A stretch of DNA of 64,000 nt from Prochlorococcus marinus str. MIT 9314 (lineage in GTDB: Bacteria; Cyanobacteriota; Cyanobacteriia; PCC-6307; Cyanobiaceae), in assembly GCF_000760035.1 (NCBI RefSeq), contig NZ_JNAO01000013.1:329050-393049 (forward strand), read 5' to 3'. The translations under genes and the position numbers were made by a program. The notes beneath the pieces were generated by a model that had not been told where the DNA came from, ran no database searches, and was given only the letters and a program-made list of their open reading frames with translations. Positions 8,592 to 18,053 of the stretch are shown here, in pieces. The stretch's first letter is position 1, and each line of letters starts with the position of its first letter.

Positions 8592-9140
8592 ATGTACAAA
8601 AGAAATCAAAATTTAAAATCAGTAATTTTTAAAGTCTTTTTTACCTATTTAGTTGTATACCTTTTGGCATTAGTATTTAGATATAACAATGATGTTGAAT
8701 CTTTACTAAATAATATTCAATACAGATATTTGATAGTTTTGAACATAATTTCTATATTTTTAGGTTTACCTTTATCGATTATTTTTGACTTTATATTAAT
8801 AAAGTTATTTGGGTTATATTATGTTTTATTTTTTTCTCCTGCTTTAGCTATTTTGAGTTTTGTTCAAGTGCTAATTTTGAGAAAAATAAATTTAAAACTT
8901 TTAAAAAGAACATCTTTTTTAAAAAAAATAGGAAATAATAATCTTTTAAAATTATTTAAAAACCTTAATTTTAGATCTTCTTACATAATAATTATTAGGT
9001 CATTCCCAATTTTGCCTCATATTTTAGGTAGTTATATTATTGCCTCTTCAAAAACTAAAAAAAAGATTATTTTAATAAATACACTTTTGGGTTCAGTTTT
9101 TTATTATATTTTTCTATACTTAATAATTTCGAATGTTTAA
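8592..9140 (+). CDS. Membrane protein, possible VTT (DedA/TVP38-like) domain
   Basis: 182 residues from the ATG at 8592; a TTG 30 bases upstream is in frame but weaker. Four to five hydrophobic segments are visible. GLPLSIIFDFILIKLFG and the later IIIIRSFPILPHILGSYIIA resemble the two re-entrant blocks of VTT/SNARE-associated proteins, where an Arg-x-x-Pro-x-x-Pro motif is conserved. The role could be lipid scrambling or transport, as for DedA relatives. The match is weak and the protein is strongly Ile/Leu/Asn-biased. Confidence 0.5.
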   Translation: MYKRNQNLKSVIFKVFFTYLVVYLLALVFRYNNDVESLLNNIQYRYLIVLNIISIFLGLPLSIIFDFILIKLFGLYYVLFFSPALAILSFVQVLILRKINLKLLKRTSFLKKIGNNNLLKLFKNLNFRSSYIIIIRSFPILPHILGSYIIASSKTKKKIILINTLLGSVFYYIFLYLIISNV

Positions 9141-9345
9141 TGAAACTTACTCTTGAAGCTCCTTAAACTCAAAAAATTTATATGAGTTTTAATCCTCTTA
9201 ATTGGCAGATAAATTTAGAATAAAATATAACTATTAAAAATATTTTTATTATTAGCAAAAAATTTTTTCGGAAACTTTAATATTGATTAATTTTGTTTCA
9301 ATTGCTTATAATTAAAAAATTACTTTGAAAATATAATAATTATAT

Positions 9346-11169
9346 ATGAGGTTGGTTTTTTACTTATTTTTGATTAGTCAATTATTTAACTTTATTGGAG
9401 TATTTGCAGAAAAAGTAAGAGAAAATTCGTCGGGGAAAAATACGATTAATTGGGAAAAAACAGATGAAAATAAATCTAAACCTTATAAAAAGATTATTTG
9501 GAGATCCTACAAGAATGATGAATCCTATTTTGGAAATGAAAAACAACAAAGTTCAATAATACAAAAGACTAAATCATCAAAAGAAGAGAGAATTTCTGAA
9601 TCCTCAAAAAAACTAGGTTCTTCTATTATTGAAATTGAACCTTATTTACCTCTCAATAATTTCCTTGAATATGGTGATTTTCAAACCTCAGTTAAGTGGA
9701 AATCATCTTTTGAAGGAGGCGCAGCAGGAGGGACCGGCCAACAAAACCCTTCATTTGTATTAGATTATGGGATTTCAGATTCTTCTTTAATGACCATTTA
9801 TTTTTCTGAGGTTGACGATGATTTATACAATTTAATTGATGGACAAATAGTAAATTACAATTGGCAAAACTATGCTTTTTCATTTAAGAAAAAATTATTA
9901 AATAATAATGAGAATAGTTTTGCAATATCAATAGTTCCTACCCTTGAGTATTGGAGGCATGCTAGTGGGGGTAAGAATTCTAAAAGTATTTATAATCAGA
10001 AAGATAATCTAGATGGTAAAGATAGATTCGATAATTTGATTGGATCTTTATCTTTGCCTATATCAAAAAAAATAGATGAAAACTTTACGGCATTAATTGT
10101 TCCCGGCGTTACCTTCTTGCCTGAAAAATTAGGTTCAAAAGGGATTGGTAAAAATGCGTATGGCAATAATTTCTATATTGGAAGCGGTATTATCTTTGAT
10201 ATGGCTAAAGATGTTGATTTTCTTGCCTCATATACATCTCCCTTAGGCCCGGGTAATAATTATTTTGACAAGGATTTAAACTACTCCAGAAAGCCAATTT
10301 ATAGTATTGGTCTCGGATGGGATGTTAATTCAAAGATTGGTATTGAAGGAAAAATAACAAATTCATTTGGAGCTACACCCTCAACTGGATTGCTAACTAT
10401 CCCATCAGATAATCAGCCACTCTACTCTGCAAATATAACTTATAAACCTCACGGAGAGGATACATATCTTAATCATCTAAATGAAAGAGATAAATTGATT
10501 AGCACTGGTGGGATTACTGTAAATAATGCTTTAATGCCAAGAGTTGGAACTTCAATAATTAATTTTAACTATGACAATAAGGGAAATTTGTTTGGTTCTT
10601 ATGGTTACTCTTTATCAAACATATTCAAATTAGAGCTTTTAAATATTGGAAGTTTTAATGAAGTAAAATTAAGCGGGGATAAAAATTCAAATTTATATTC
10701 AACTTACTTAGATGACAGTAATCTTAATTTCAGGCTGGGAGGTAAATTATTAATATTTAGTCCGCAAAAAAATGATCTTTATTGGATGTCTTTAAGATCA
10801 TCAGTTGGAAGAAATAATGATACTAATCAAGGGTATTTATTTACTGAATTTATTAATACTTTTAGATTAAATAATTGGTGGGCATTTAATATGAGTCCAA
10901 AATACTTTTTTAGTGGAGTGGAAAGTTTTGGTGGGATAGGCTTCTCAAGTTATATAAATTTATCAGATAATTTGATGATTATCCCAGAAATAAATACTTT
11001 ACTTAAAAAAGATTGGGATTTGAATTCTACTCTTGCCTTGAGATATTCTTTCTCACCTTCAAAGTCATTAGATTTGTATTATTCTAATGCCGCAGGAGTT
11101 CAAGATATTGGACAACTTCTAAAAGATAATGAATATAGATTTGGAATTAAGTTGAATTTTTTATATTAA
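9346..11169 (+). CDS. Large secreted beta-strand-rich protein, probable outer-membrane barrel
   Basis: 607 residues beginning with a signal peptide (MRLVFYLFLISQLFNFIGVFA). Residues 25-85 are Lys/Ser/Asn-rich and probably unstructured. From about residue 95 the chain consists of repeated amphipathic strands separated by Asn/Gly turns (for example FYIGSGIIFDMAKDVDFLAS and GLGWDVNSKIGIEGKI), ending RFGIKLNFLY with a terminal aromatic residue, as outer-membrane barrels do. I do not recognise a named family. The gene is monocistronic, with about 200 bases of AT-rich leader and a convergent ferredoxin gene 8 bases downstream. Confidence 0.65.
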   Translation: MRLVFYLFLISQLFNFIGVFAEKVRENSSGKNTINWEKTDENKSKPYKKIIWRSYKNDESYFGNEKQQSSIIQKTKSSKEERISESSKKLGSSIIEIEPYLPLNNFLEYGDFQTSVKWKSSFEGGAAGGTGQQNPSFVLDYGISDSSLMTIYFSEVDDDLYNLIDGQIVNYNWQNYAFSFKKKLLNNNENSFAISIVPTLEYWRHASGGKNSKSIYNQKDNLDGKDRFDNLIGSLSLPISKKIDENFTALIVPGVTFLPEKLGSKGIGKNAYGNNFYIGSGIIFDMAKDVDFLASYTSPLGPGNNYFDKDLNYSRKPIYSIGLGWDVNSKIGIEGKITNSFGATPSTGLLTIPSDNQPLYSANITYKPHGEDTYLNHLNERDKLISTGGITVNNALMPRVGTSIINFNYDNKGNLFGSYGYSLSNIFKLELLNIGSFNEVKLSGDKNSNLYSTYLDDSNLNFRLGGKLLIFSPQKNDLYWMSLRSSVGRNNDTNQGYLFTEFINTFRLNNWWAFNMSPKYFFSGVESFGGIGFSSYINLSDNLMIIPEINTLLKKDWDLNSTLALRYSFSPSKSLDLYYSNAAGVQDIGQLLKDNEYRFGIKLNFLY

Positions 11170-11177
11170 AAAAACTT

Positions 11178-11432
11178 TTAATTTTCCCAAAAGGGATCTG
11201 TAGTTAAAGAAACCCTTAAAATACACTTTTTATTGTTTTTTATTTCACTAATACAAGCCCTTACTGTTTCACCGTTTACATCTATTTCACAGGCTCCACA
11301 ACTTCCTGTGAGGCAGCCAGTAGGGATATCTAAACCTGCTTTTTCAGCAGAAGAGAACCAGTTATCACCATCTGAAACAAATGTTTCTTTATTGTTTGGC
11401 CAAATTACTTTTATATTTTTTGTTTCTTTCAA
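11178..11432 (-). CDS. Small [2Fe-2S] ferredoxin-like protein
   Basis: 84 residues with cysteines C40, C45, C48 and C60 (GCLTGSCGACEIDVNGETVR then C). The CX4CX2C part is shared with plant-type ferredoxins, but the fourth cysteine follows after only 11 residues. That spacing is closer to the N-terminal cluster domain of molybdenum hydroxylases than to PetF. It would carry one electron at a time. Its start overlaps the cobQ stop by 4 bases, so the two genes are translationally coupled, which hints at a role connected to cobalamin synthesis; that link is inference. Confidence 0.82.
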   Translation of the reverse strand: MKETKNIKVIWPNNKETFVSDGDNWFSSAEKAGLDIPTGCLTGSCGACEIDVNGETVRACISEIKNNKKCILRVSLTTDPFWEN

Positions 11433-12958
11433 CTTAAAAATGATTTGAGACTTAAATTTTTGTGGAATTCATTCGCAAGATTATCAATAATAGATTGTCT
11501 CTTCTCCTTATAAGATATTGATTTTGTATTTAATATTGGTAGATTTTTTCTCTTTCTTATTAAATTAATATAATGCGTTCTCCAACTGTCATTTTCAAAG
11601 ATCCCATGAATGTATGTTCCCGCAATAGTTCCTCCTTTATTATTTTCTTTGTACCAACCAAGATCTGAATCTTCAAAAATAGGATTAATCTTTATTGAAC
11701 TTTGGACGTCATCCAATACAGTTTGACCATTATGAATTTCAAATCCATTAATTTCTGATTGGCATGGCCATATAGATTTAGAGTTGATTTGACGTGTTAA
11801 TTTTTTTTTAAAAAAAGTCGTTTTTAATGGTAGTAATCCAATACCTTTAATTTTTTGTTCAGAATGATTTTTGGAACCCTCTTTAAAATATGGATCTTCA
11901 AGTGAAGCCCCCAACATTTGTAAACCTCCACATATTCCAATAATATTTCCTTCGTTTTTTGAATAGTCCCTTATGTCCTGAGATAATCCAGATTTTTCAA
12001 GAAATATTTGATCTTTAATCGTTTGTTTACTGCCAGGCAGAATAATAAAGTCATACTTACTTAGGTTTCGTGACTTTCTAATCCATTCAATTAATATTGT
12101 TTCTTCATTTTCAAGTGGATCAAAATCAGAGAAGTTACTAATAGATGGTAATTTTAAAATCCCAACTTTGATTTCAGGATTTTTATCAAGTGATTTTTTT
12201 TCTAATAAATCTAAAGAATCCTCCGGAGGGAATGAATCATTTAACCATGGAATAATTCCAATAACAGGGATTTTAGTTTTATTTTCTATCCATTTTTTCC
12301 CTTCTTCAAATAATGAGAGATCTCCTCTGAATCTATTTATAATAATTCCCTTAATAAGTTTTTTTTCTTCTGGTTTCATTAATTCAAGGGTTCCAATTAT
12401 TTGTGCAAATACTCCTCCCCTTTCAATATCAGTAACTAAAATGCAATTAGCATTTAAATACTTAGCAACTTTTAAATTAGTGAGATCTCTATGAATTAAA
12501 TTCATCTCGACCGGACTTCCAGCCCCTTCGACAATTAAACGGCAATTCGGATTTCGTTCGTAAATAGACTTTAAACTTTTTTTAATTACTTCCCAGCCTG
12601 GAATAAACCAATCTTTATAGTAATTTTGCGCAGTTGTAGTCCCTATGCTTTTGCCAAGGTGAATGACCTCGCTTATTGAGTTTCCTTGTGGTTTTAATAA
12701 AATGGGATTCATCTCTGCAGAGGGATTAATGCCACAAGCAAAAGCTTGAAGTGCTTGTGAATAAGCCATCTCTCCACCTTCCCAATCAACCCAAGCGTTG
12801 TTACTCATATTTTGTCCTTTAAAAGGTATTGGTTCTTCTCCTAAATTTTTAAGAATCCTGCAAATAGCAGTAACCGTTAACGATTTCCCTGCTCCACTGG
12901 AAGTCCCTAGGACCATTATTGGTTTCTTTGTTTCATGTAATTCTGCTTCTAACTCCAT
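11429..12958 (-). CDS. cobQ: Cobyric acid synthase
   Basis: 509 residues. The N-terminal ATP-binding part has the P-loop-like GTSSGAGKS (18-26), followed by PFKGQNMSNNAWVDWEGGEM. The C-terminal class I glutamine amidotransferase domain has the nucleophile in GICGGLQMLG and the catalytic histidine in GTYIHGIFEN. The enzyme amidates four side chains of adenosylcobyrinic diamide to give cobyric acid, using glutamine and ATP. Prochlorococcus makes pseudocobalamin, so the gene is core. The 4-base overlap with the ferredoxin is ATGA-type coupling. Confidence 0.96.
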   Translation of the reverse strand: MELEAELHETKKPIMVLGTSSGAGKSLTVTAICRILKNLGEEPIPFKGQNMSNNAWVDWEGGEMAYSQALQAFACGINPSAEMNPILLKPQGNSISEVIHLGKSIGTTTAQNYYKDWFIPGWEVIKKSLKSIYERNPNCRLIVEGAGSPVEMNLIHRDLTNLKVAKYLNANCILVTDIERGGVFAQIIGTLELMKPEEKKLIKGIIINRFRGDLSLFEEGKKWIENKTKIPVIGIIPWLNDSFPPEDSLDLLEKKSLDKNPEIKVGILKLPSISNFSDFDPLENEETILIEWIRKSRNLSKYDFIILPGSKQTIKDQIFLEKSGLSQDIRDYSKNEGNIIGICGGLQMLGASLEDPYFKEGSKNHSEQKIKGIGLLPLKTTFFKKKLTRQINSKSIWPCQSEINGFEIHNGQTVLDDVQSSIKINPIFEDSDLGWYKENNKGGTIAGTYIHGIFENDSWRTHYINLIRKRKNLPILNTKSISYKEKRQSIIDNLANEFHKNLSLKSFLS

Positions 12959-13024
12959 TAGTAATTTTTATTAATTTTAAAATTTATTAATTATTAAATT
13001 GAATTATAATTTGATAAAAAATTT

Positions 13025-13636
13025 GTGTTAATTCTAGCCTCTGCTTCTCAATCTAGAAAGAAATTACTAGAAAATTGTCAAATCGAATTTATCCAAATAT
13101 CAAGTGACTTTGATGAAACTACTATCCAAGAAAAGAATATATTAAATTTAGCTTTGGAATTATCTTTTCAAAAGGCTAATAGTTTATCTGAAAATATTCA
13201 AAATATATCATTGCCCGAAGAATTTAATTATGGTCTTTTGGAAATCCTTGGGTGCGATTCAATTTTTGAATTTAATGGAAAAGCTTATGGAAAACCATCT
13301 AATAAAGAGGAAGCATTTATTAGATGGAAAAAAATGTCTGGAGAATTTGGATTTTTACATACTGGTCATACTCTAATAATTGGAAATTTTAATTCAACAT
13401 CCAAAATTTTTAAAATCACTGAAATAATAAAAAAAACAGTAAGTTCAAGAGTTTATTTTTCTAATTTGGAAGATTGGGAAATTAAGAGTTATGTAGATAC
13501 AAACGAACCTTTATATTGCGCCGGTGGATTTGCCTTGGAAGGTATAGGCGGTAAATATATAGAAAAAATAGAGGGTTGCTTCAGTAATGTTATGGGTTTA
13601 AGTTTGCCATGGCTCAGAGAAAATTTATATAGATAA
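13025..13636 (+). CDS. maf: Maf-like nucleotide pyrophosphatase
   Basis: 203 residues of the Maf/YhdE family. The family opening [15 protein letters not shown] at residues 2-16 and the block [20 protein letters not shown] with the conserved Asp and Lys are visible. The family hydrolyses non-canonical or pyrimidine nucleoside triphosphates to monophosphates and limits mutagenic incorporation. The start is GTG; no ATG gives the conserved N-terminus. It converges with psbC, with a shared bidirectional terminator between them. Confidence 0.9.
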   Translation: MLILASASQSRKKLLENCQIEFIQISSDFDETTIQEKNILNLALELSFQKANSLSENIQNISLPEEFNYGLLEILGCDSIFEFNGKAYGKPSNKEEAFIRWKKMSGEFGFLHTGHTLIIGNFNSTSKIFKITEIIKKTVSSRVYFSNLEDWEIKSYVDTNEPLYCAGGFALEGIGGKYIEKIEGCFSNVMGLSLPWLRENLYR

Positions 13637-13650
13637 AAAAATTGAGCAAA

Positions 13651-13680
13651 AAAAAACCCTATCTTTAGATAGGGTTTTTT
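13651..13680. terminator. Bidirectional terminator between maf and psbC
   Basis: AAAAAACCCTATC, loop TTTA, GATAGGGTTTTTT: a perfect 13-bp stem with T-runs on both strands. It ends maf on the plus strand and the psbDC transcript on the minus strand. Confidence 0.92.
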
Positions 13681-13694
13681 AGTAGAAGTAGAAA

Positions 13695-15077
13695 TTAATC
13701 TAAATCAGGCATTTCTAGAGCTGGTTCACTCTTTCTGTCGATTCCTTTTTCGAAACCAGCAGCGGCTGCTCTAGCACGTCCAGCATGCCAAAGATGACCT
13801 ATGAATGTAAACCATCCTAGGAAGAATTGAGCTGCAGCTAACCATTGTCTTAAATTAACAAAGTTAACAGCATTTGGCTCTGTAATGATTCCACCAACGG
13901 AGTTGATAGAAGCGTTAGGAGCATGAGTCATGTATTCAGCAGCTCTTCTTACCTGCCAAGGCTGAATATCATTTTGGATTTTCTCAAGGCTTAATCCGTT
14001 AGGACCCCTTAAAGGCTCTAACCATGGACCTCTGAAATCCCAAAATCTCATTGTTTCACCACCAAATATAATTTCACCAGTAGGAGATCTCATGAGATAC
14101 TTACCTAAACCTGTTGGTCCCATTGTTGAACCTACATTAGCTCCAATTCTTTGATCTCTCACTAGGAAAGTAAAGCTTTGGGCCTGTGAAGCTTCAGCAT
14201 TTGTTGGGCCATAAAATTCTGAAGGGTAAGCAGTGTTGTTAAACCAGATGAAAGTTGAAGCAATGAAACTTGCTACACAAATTCCACCAAGAGCGTAACT
14301 TAATAGTCCTTCACCATTCCAGATGAATGCTCTTCTTGCCCATCCAAAGGGTTTAGTAAAGATGTGGAATATTCCTCCAATTATTGCAGTAATACCCACG
14401 TAAACATGTCCACCAACAATATCTTCAATGGAGTTCACACCGATTATTGAACCAGCTCCTCCCCATGGAGATCTGAATAGATAACCAAGGATAACTCTTG
14501 GATCTAAAGTTGGATTTACGAGTCTGACTTCACCACCACCAGGTGCCCATGTGTCATATGCACCACCAATAAAACACCAGTTTACTGACCATGCTAGTGC
14601 ACCTACACCTAAAACGATCAAATGATATCCAAGGATATTTGTCATTTGATTTTTATCTCTCCAGTCGGTAGAGAAAAATGGGAAATCTTCTTCGAGTTTT
14701 TCTGGACCTGCTAATGAATGGTAAATACCACCAAAACCTAGAACAGCGGAGGCTATCAAGTGAACCACGCCTGCTTGGAAGAAAGGCATGATATCAGTAA
14801 CTTCACCACCGGGGCCTATTCCATAGCCAAACATTGCAACGTGTGGCATACAGATTAAACCTTGCTCCCACATTGGTTTATCAAAGGTAAAATGATTAAC
14901 CTCAAAGAGCATCATTGCTCCTGCCCAAAAGACTATTAATCCAGAGTGAGCAATGTGAGCTCCTAATAGACGTCCAGATAAATTGATTAATCTAGCGTTA
15001 CCTACGTACCAGGCATAACCAGTTTCCTCAATACTTTGGTTTGGAGCTCTTAATAAATTATTAAAGGGCGTTTCCAC
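13695..15077 (-). CDS. psbC: Photosystem II CP43 protein
   Basis: 460 residues from the GTG at 15077 ([10 protein letters not shown]). All six antenna helices with chlorophyll-ligating histidines are present, as is the large lumenal loop with [20 protein letters not shown], whose Glu and Arg contact the oxygen-evolving Mn cluster. CP43 is an inner antenna of PSII. The longer ORF start at 15104 is unlikely, because the GTG is preceded at 9 bases by GAGGAGG lying inside psbD. The gene overlaps psbD by 17 bases, the arrangement conserved from cyanobacteria to chloroplasts. Terminator downstream. Confidence 0.97.
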   Translation of the reverse strand: METPFNNLLRAPNQSIEETGYAWYVGNARLINLSGRLLGAHIAHSGLIVFWAGAMMLFEVNHFTFDKPMWEQGLICMPHVAMFGYGIGPGGEVTDIMPFFQAGVVHLIASAVLGFGGIYHSLAGPEKLEEDFPFFSTDWRDKNQMTNILGYHLIVLGVGALAWSVNWCFIGGAYDTWAPGGGEVRLVNPTLDPRVILGYLFRSPWGGAGSIIGVNSIEDIVGGHVYVGITAIIGGIFHIFTKPFGWARRAFIWNGEGLLSYALGGICVASFIASTFIWFNNTAYPSEFYGPTNAEASQAQSFTFLVRDQRIGANVGSTMGPTGLGKYLMRSPTGEIIFGGETMRFWDFRGPWLEPLRGPNGLSLEKIQNDIQPWQVRRAAEYMTHAPNASINSVGGIITEPNAVNFVNLRQWLAAAQFFLGWFTFIGHLWHAGRARAAAAGFEKGIDRKSEPALEMPDLD

Positions 15078-16137
15078 GTGGAAGAACCTCCTCAGGGAAT
15101 ACAAAGTTTTCGTGTGGTTGATCCACAGAAGACATCCATGCTCGCATACCTTCGTTCAAAAGTATATTTTTTGTATAGAAAGTTTCAAATTCTGGATCTT
15201 CTGCTGCACGGATTTCTTGGCTTACGAAATCATAAGCTCTTAGATTTAGTGCTAAGCCGACAATACCAATTGAAGATGTCCACATACCCATAACAGGTAC
15301 AAATAACATCAAGAAATGTAAGAAACGCTTGTTTGAGAAAGCAATACCGAAGATTTGACTCCAGAATCTATTCGCTGTAATCATTGAATAAGTTTCTTCT
15401 TCTTGAGTTGGGTCAAAAGCTCTAAATGTTGAACTTTGAACCTTACCATCTGTGTAGATACTTGTATCTTCATACAAAGTATTTTGTACTGTAGCTCCGT
15501 GAATAGCGCAAAGTAGAGCACCACCAAGAATTCCAGCAACTCCCATCATGTGGAATGGATTTAGAGTTATATTGTGAAAACCTTGAATAAACAGGATGTA
15601 GCGGAAAATTGCTGCAACACCAAATGAAGGAGCGAAAAACCAACTATGCTGTCCTAAAGGATAAATAAGGAAAATACTTGTAAATACTGCGATTACTGCT
15701 GAAAAAGCTAATGCGTTGTATGGTCTAATTCCAACAAGGCCAGCAATTTCAAACTGACGAAGCATAAAACCAATTAGGCCAAATACTCCATGTAATGCAA
15801 CGAAGTTCCAAAGACCACCAAGTTGTAGCCATCTTACGAAACTACCTTGGGCTTCAGGACCCCATAAAAATAGAAGACTGTGTCCCATGGCATCACCAGG
15901 GGTGCTTACAGCTGCTGTTAAAAAGTTACAACCTTCAAGGTATGAGCTTGCAACTCCGTGTGTGTACCAAGAGGTAACAAATGTTGTTCCGACAAACCAA
16001 CCACCTATAGCAAGGTATGCACAAGGAAGTAGAAGTAGTCCGGACCAACCAATAAATACAAAGCGGTCGCGCTTCAACCAATCATCGAGGATATCAAACC
16101 ATCCTCTTTGTGGGGCGCTACCAACTGCGATCGTCAT
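15061..16137 (-). CDS. psbD: Photosystem II D2 reaction-centre protein
   Basis: 358 residues, full length. The five-helix type II reaction-centre fold is plain: [20 protein letters not shown] at the N-terminus, [20 protein letters not shown] with a chlorophyll/iron histidine, and [12 protein letters not shown] then [19 protein letters not shown] near the QA site. D2 pairs with D1 to hold P680, pheophytin, QA and the non-haem iron. It is the first gene of the psbDC operon; the stop overlaps psbC. About 180 bases of leader separate it from the divergent ycf4. Confidence 0.98.
   Translation of the reverse strand: MTIAVGSAPQRGWFDILDDWLKRDRFVFIGWSGLLLLPCAYLAIGGWFVGTTFVTSWYTHGVASSYLEGCNFLTAAVSTPGDAMGHSLLFLWGPEAQGSFVRWLQLGGLWNFVALHGVFGLIGFMLRQFEIAGLVGIRPYNALAFSAVIAVFTSIFLIYPLGQHSWFFAPSFGVAAIFRYILFIQGFHNITLNPFHMMGVAGILGGALLCAIHGATVQNTLYEDTSIYTDGKVQSSTFRAFDPTQEEETYSMITANRFWSQIFGIAFSNKRFLHFLMLFVPVMGMWTSSIGIVGLALNLRAYDFVSQEIRAAEDPEFETFYTKNILLNEGMRAWMSSVDQPHENFVFPEEVLPRGNAL
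15087..15093 (-). promoter_or_regulatory. Ribosome binding site of psbC inside psbD
   Basis: On the minus strand GAGGAGG reads in the last codons of psbD, nine bases before the psbC GTG. It is one of the strongest Shine-Dalgarno sequences in this AT-rich window and decides the GTG start. Confidence 0.85.
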
Positions 16138-16318
16138 GAGAAATCGTTTTTAGCTTCGGGATACGCAGTGACTGTAACAAAGATTGAGAGTAATGTGGGG
16201 AAATATTTGTATATCTGAAATGCCTTGTAAAGCTTTCCTGACTTTTTTATTAAAAATTAGGTAAGAATACTCCCTTAGTTTGTTAAATTATCTGAATTAG
16301 CACTAAAAAAAGATAAAA

Positions 16319-16876
16319 ATGAATTCAGACCTCACTTCTTTCGATAAAATCGAACAAAAAATTGGTGGATCAAGAAAAATTTCAAATTATATTATTGGAG
16401 GAATGTTAACTATTGGAGGTATTGGTTTTCTTTTGGCCTCTATTTCTAGCTACACAGGAAGGGATTTATTACCTTTAGGAAATCCTTCAACTTTATTGTT
16501 TATCCCTCAAGGAATAATAATGGGAGCATATGGAGTAATAGCCAATTTATTAAATTTTTACTTGTGGTATTTGGTTTATATAGACTTCGGTTCTGGAAGT
16601 AATTATTTTGATAAATCTTCAAAATCTGTAGAAATAAAAAGAAAAGGATTATTTAAAGATGTTGAAGTTCAATTGAATTTCGATGAAATTAAATCTGTTA
16701 AGTTGGATATAAGTGAGGGTTTTAATCCTAGAAGAAGAATTACCTTAATATTAAAAGGTAGAAAAAAACCTCTCCCTTTAAGCGGAGCAGGTGAACTTAA
16801 ACCACTGCTTCAGGTTGAAGAAGAAGGAGCTCGTCTGGCTAAATTTTTAGATGTAAATCTGGAGGGCCTAAAATAA
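16319..16876 (+). CDS. ycf4: Photosystem I assembly protein Ycf4
   Basis: 185 residues, the usual length. Two membrane helices (about residues 22-44 and 60-84: YIIGGMLTIGGIGFLLASIS and FIPQGIIMGAYGVIANLLNF) precede a soluble domain with IKSVKLDISEGFNPRRRITL. Ycf4 is a thylakoid scaffold that helps build photosystem I. It is divergent from psbD and followed 14 bases later by a cyclophilin-like lipoprotein gene, probably cotranscribed. Confidence 0.94.
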   Translation: MNSDLTSFDKIEQKIGGSRKISNYIIGGMLTIGGIGFLLASISSYTGRDLLPLGNPSTLLFIPQGIIMGAYGVIANLLNFYLWYLVYIDFGSGSNYFDKSSKSVEIKRKGLFKDVEVQLNFDEIKSVKLDISEGFNPRRRITLILKGRKKPLPLSGAGELKPLLQVEEEGARLAKFLDVNLEGLK

Positions 16877-16890
16877 AAAAAAAATATTTT

Positions 16891-17529
16891 TTGAAAACAT
16901 TATCTTTTATACAGGTTTTGTTTTTGTTTCAAGCTTGTACTTATAAAAATAAGATTGATTCAAATTATTACTGCCAAAAACTTAAATTTAGTTGTACTAA
17001 GAGTAATAAAGTAGTCAATTTCAAAACTTCAAAAGGTGATTTCGAGGTTCAATTATATGGTAAAGATAACCCAGTAACAGTATCAAACTTTCTGGAAAAT
17101 ATAGACAAAAATATTTACGTAAATCAAAAATTTTATAAAAAAATTAACCTTACCCATATAAGTTTTATACATGGTGGTGTTAATCCAGAAAATAAACACT
17201 ATTTTGAACGAAAACAAAACCTTAATAAGACAAGTCCATCAATACCTTTAGAAATAAAATTCAAAGAAGAAATAAAACCAAGATATAATTATCAGATAAA
17301 AAATCCTAATGAAACTGAAAATTTAGTTAATACTTTTGAGAGTGGCTCAATCGCTATGGTTAAGAGAGGTAAGAATAAGTCTTCATCTACTGAATTTTTT
17401 TTTGTAACTGGCAAGATCCCTGAACTAGATGGAAGATATTCGATTTTTGGAAAGATTATTAAAGGATTAGATGTACTCGAAGAAATCAATAAAGAAGACT
17501 ACATCAAGACAATCCAGATAATTAATTAA
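16891..17529 (+). CDS. Cyclophilin-type peptidyl-prolyl isomerase, probable lipoprotein
   Basis: 212 residues. A short hydrophobic N-terminus ends in LFQAC (Cys16), a plausible lipobox, so the mature protein may be membrane-anchored. The domain from about residue 40 has the cyclophilin strand order ([54 protein letters not shown]). The catalytic Arg/Phe motif is poorly kept, so activity may be low. The start is TTG at 16891, 14 bases after ycf4. The stop overlaps the convergent ilvN stop by 4 bases. Confidence 0.82.
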   Translation: MKTLSFIQVLFLFQACTYKNKIDSNYYCQKLKFSCTKSNKVVNFKTSKGDFEVQLYGKDNPVTVSNFLENIDKNIYVNQKFYKKINLTHISFIHGGVNPENKHYFERKQNLNKTSPSIPLEIKFKEEIKPRYNYQIKNPNETENLVNTFESGSIAMVKRGKNKSSSTEFFFVTGKIPELDGRYSIFGKIIKGLDVLEEINKEDYIKTIQIIN

Positions 17530-18050
17530 ATTTCTAGAGAATATTTGTTTATTTTCAACATTTCTGTATTAACTCCTGAAGAGCGTTTAAGAGCTACCTT
17601 ACCAGTCCTCGCTATTTCAAGGATGCCGTATGGTTCGAGTAATTTCTCTAAAGCAACTAACTTACCAGGATCTCCAACTACCTCAAGAGTTAAGGCCATA
17701 TCTGATACATCAACAACTTTTGCACGGAAAATCTGTACTATATCAAGGATATTACTCCTAGTATCTTCTTTCGATGAAACTTTTAGTAACATCAATTCCC
17801 TCTCAACAGCTGCGAGATTAGTAAAATCTACAACTCCTAGGACATTAAATAACTTATTAAGTTGCTTAGTCATTTGTTGAAGAGTTTCATCATCACCTTC
17901 TACTACCATTGTTAACCTTGAAATCCCTTTGGATTCTGCAGGCCCTACTGCAAGACTATCTATGTTGAATCCCCTTCTAGCAAAGAGACCTGAGATCCTA
18001 CTCAATGCTCCAGATTCGTCTTCTACAAGAACTGATAATGTATGTTTCAT
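17526..18050 (-). CDS. ilvN: Acetolactate synthase small (regulatory) subunit
   Basis: 174 residues, typical for IlvN/IlvH. An ACT domain opens the protein ([20 protein letters not shown], then [17 protein letters not shown]) and a second ALS_ss_C domain follows ([20 protein letters not shown]). It binds the large subunit IlvB and gives valine feedback control of branched-chain amino-acid synthesis. It is downstream of an alpha/beta hydrolase gene (3-base gap), so the two are probably cotranscribed. Confidence 0.95.
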   Translation of the reverse strand: MKHTLSVLVEDESGALSRISGLFARRGFNIDSLAVGPAESKGISRLTMVVEGDDETLQQMTKQLNKLFNVLGVVDFTNLAAVERELMLLKVSSKEDTRSNILDIVQIFRAKVVDVSDMALTLEVVGDPGKLVALEKLLEPYGILEIARTGKVALKRSSGVNTEMLKINKYSLEI

Positions 18051-18053
18051 ATT

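Noticed and set aside
9141..9345. Weak hairpin AAACTCA/TGAGTTT after the VTT-like gene
   Set aside because: The stem is short and has no real T-run, so I did not call a terminator.
15078..15104. TTG-initiated extension of psbC
   Set aside because: The GTG at 15077 has a strong, well-placed ribosome binding site and matches the known overlap architecture.
15078..16153. Antisense ORFs opposite psbC and psbD
   Set aside because: They are shadows of highly conserved photosystem genes and show no coding signal of their own.
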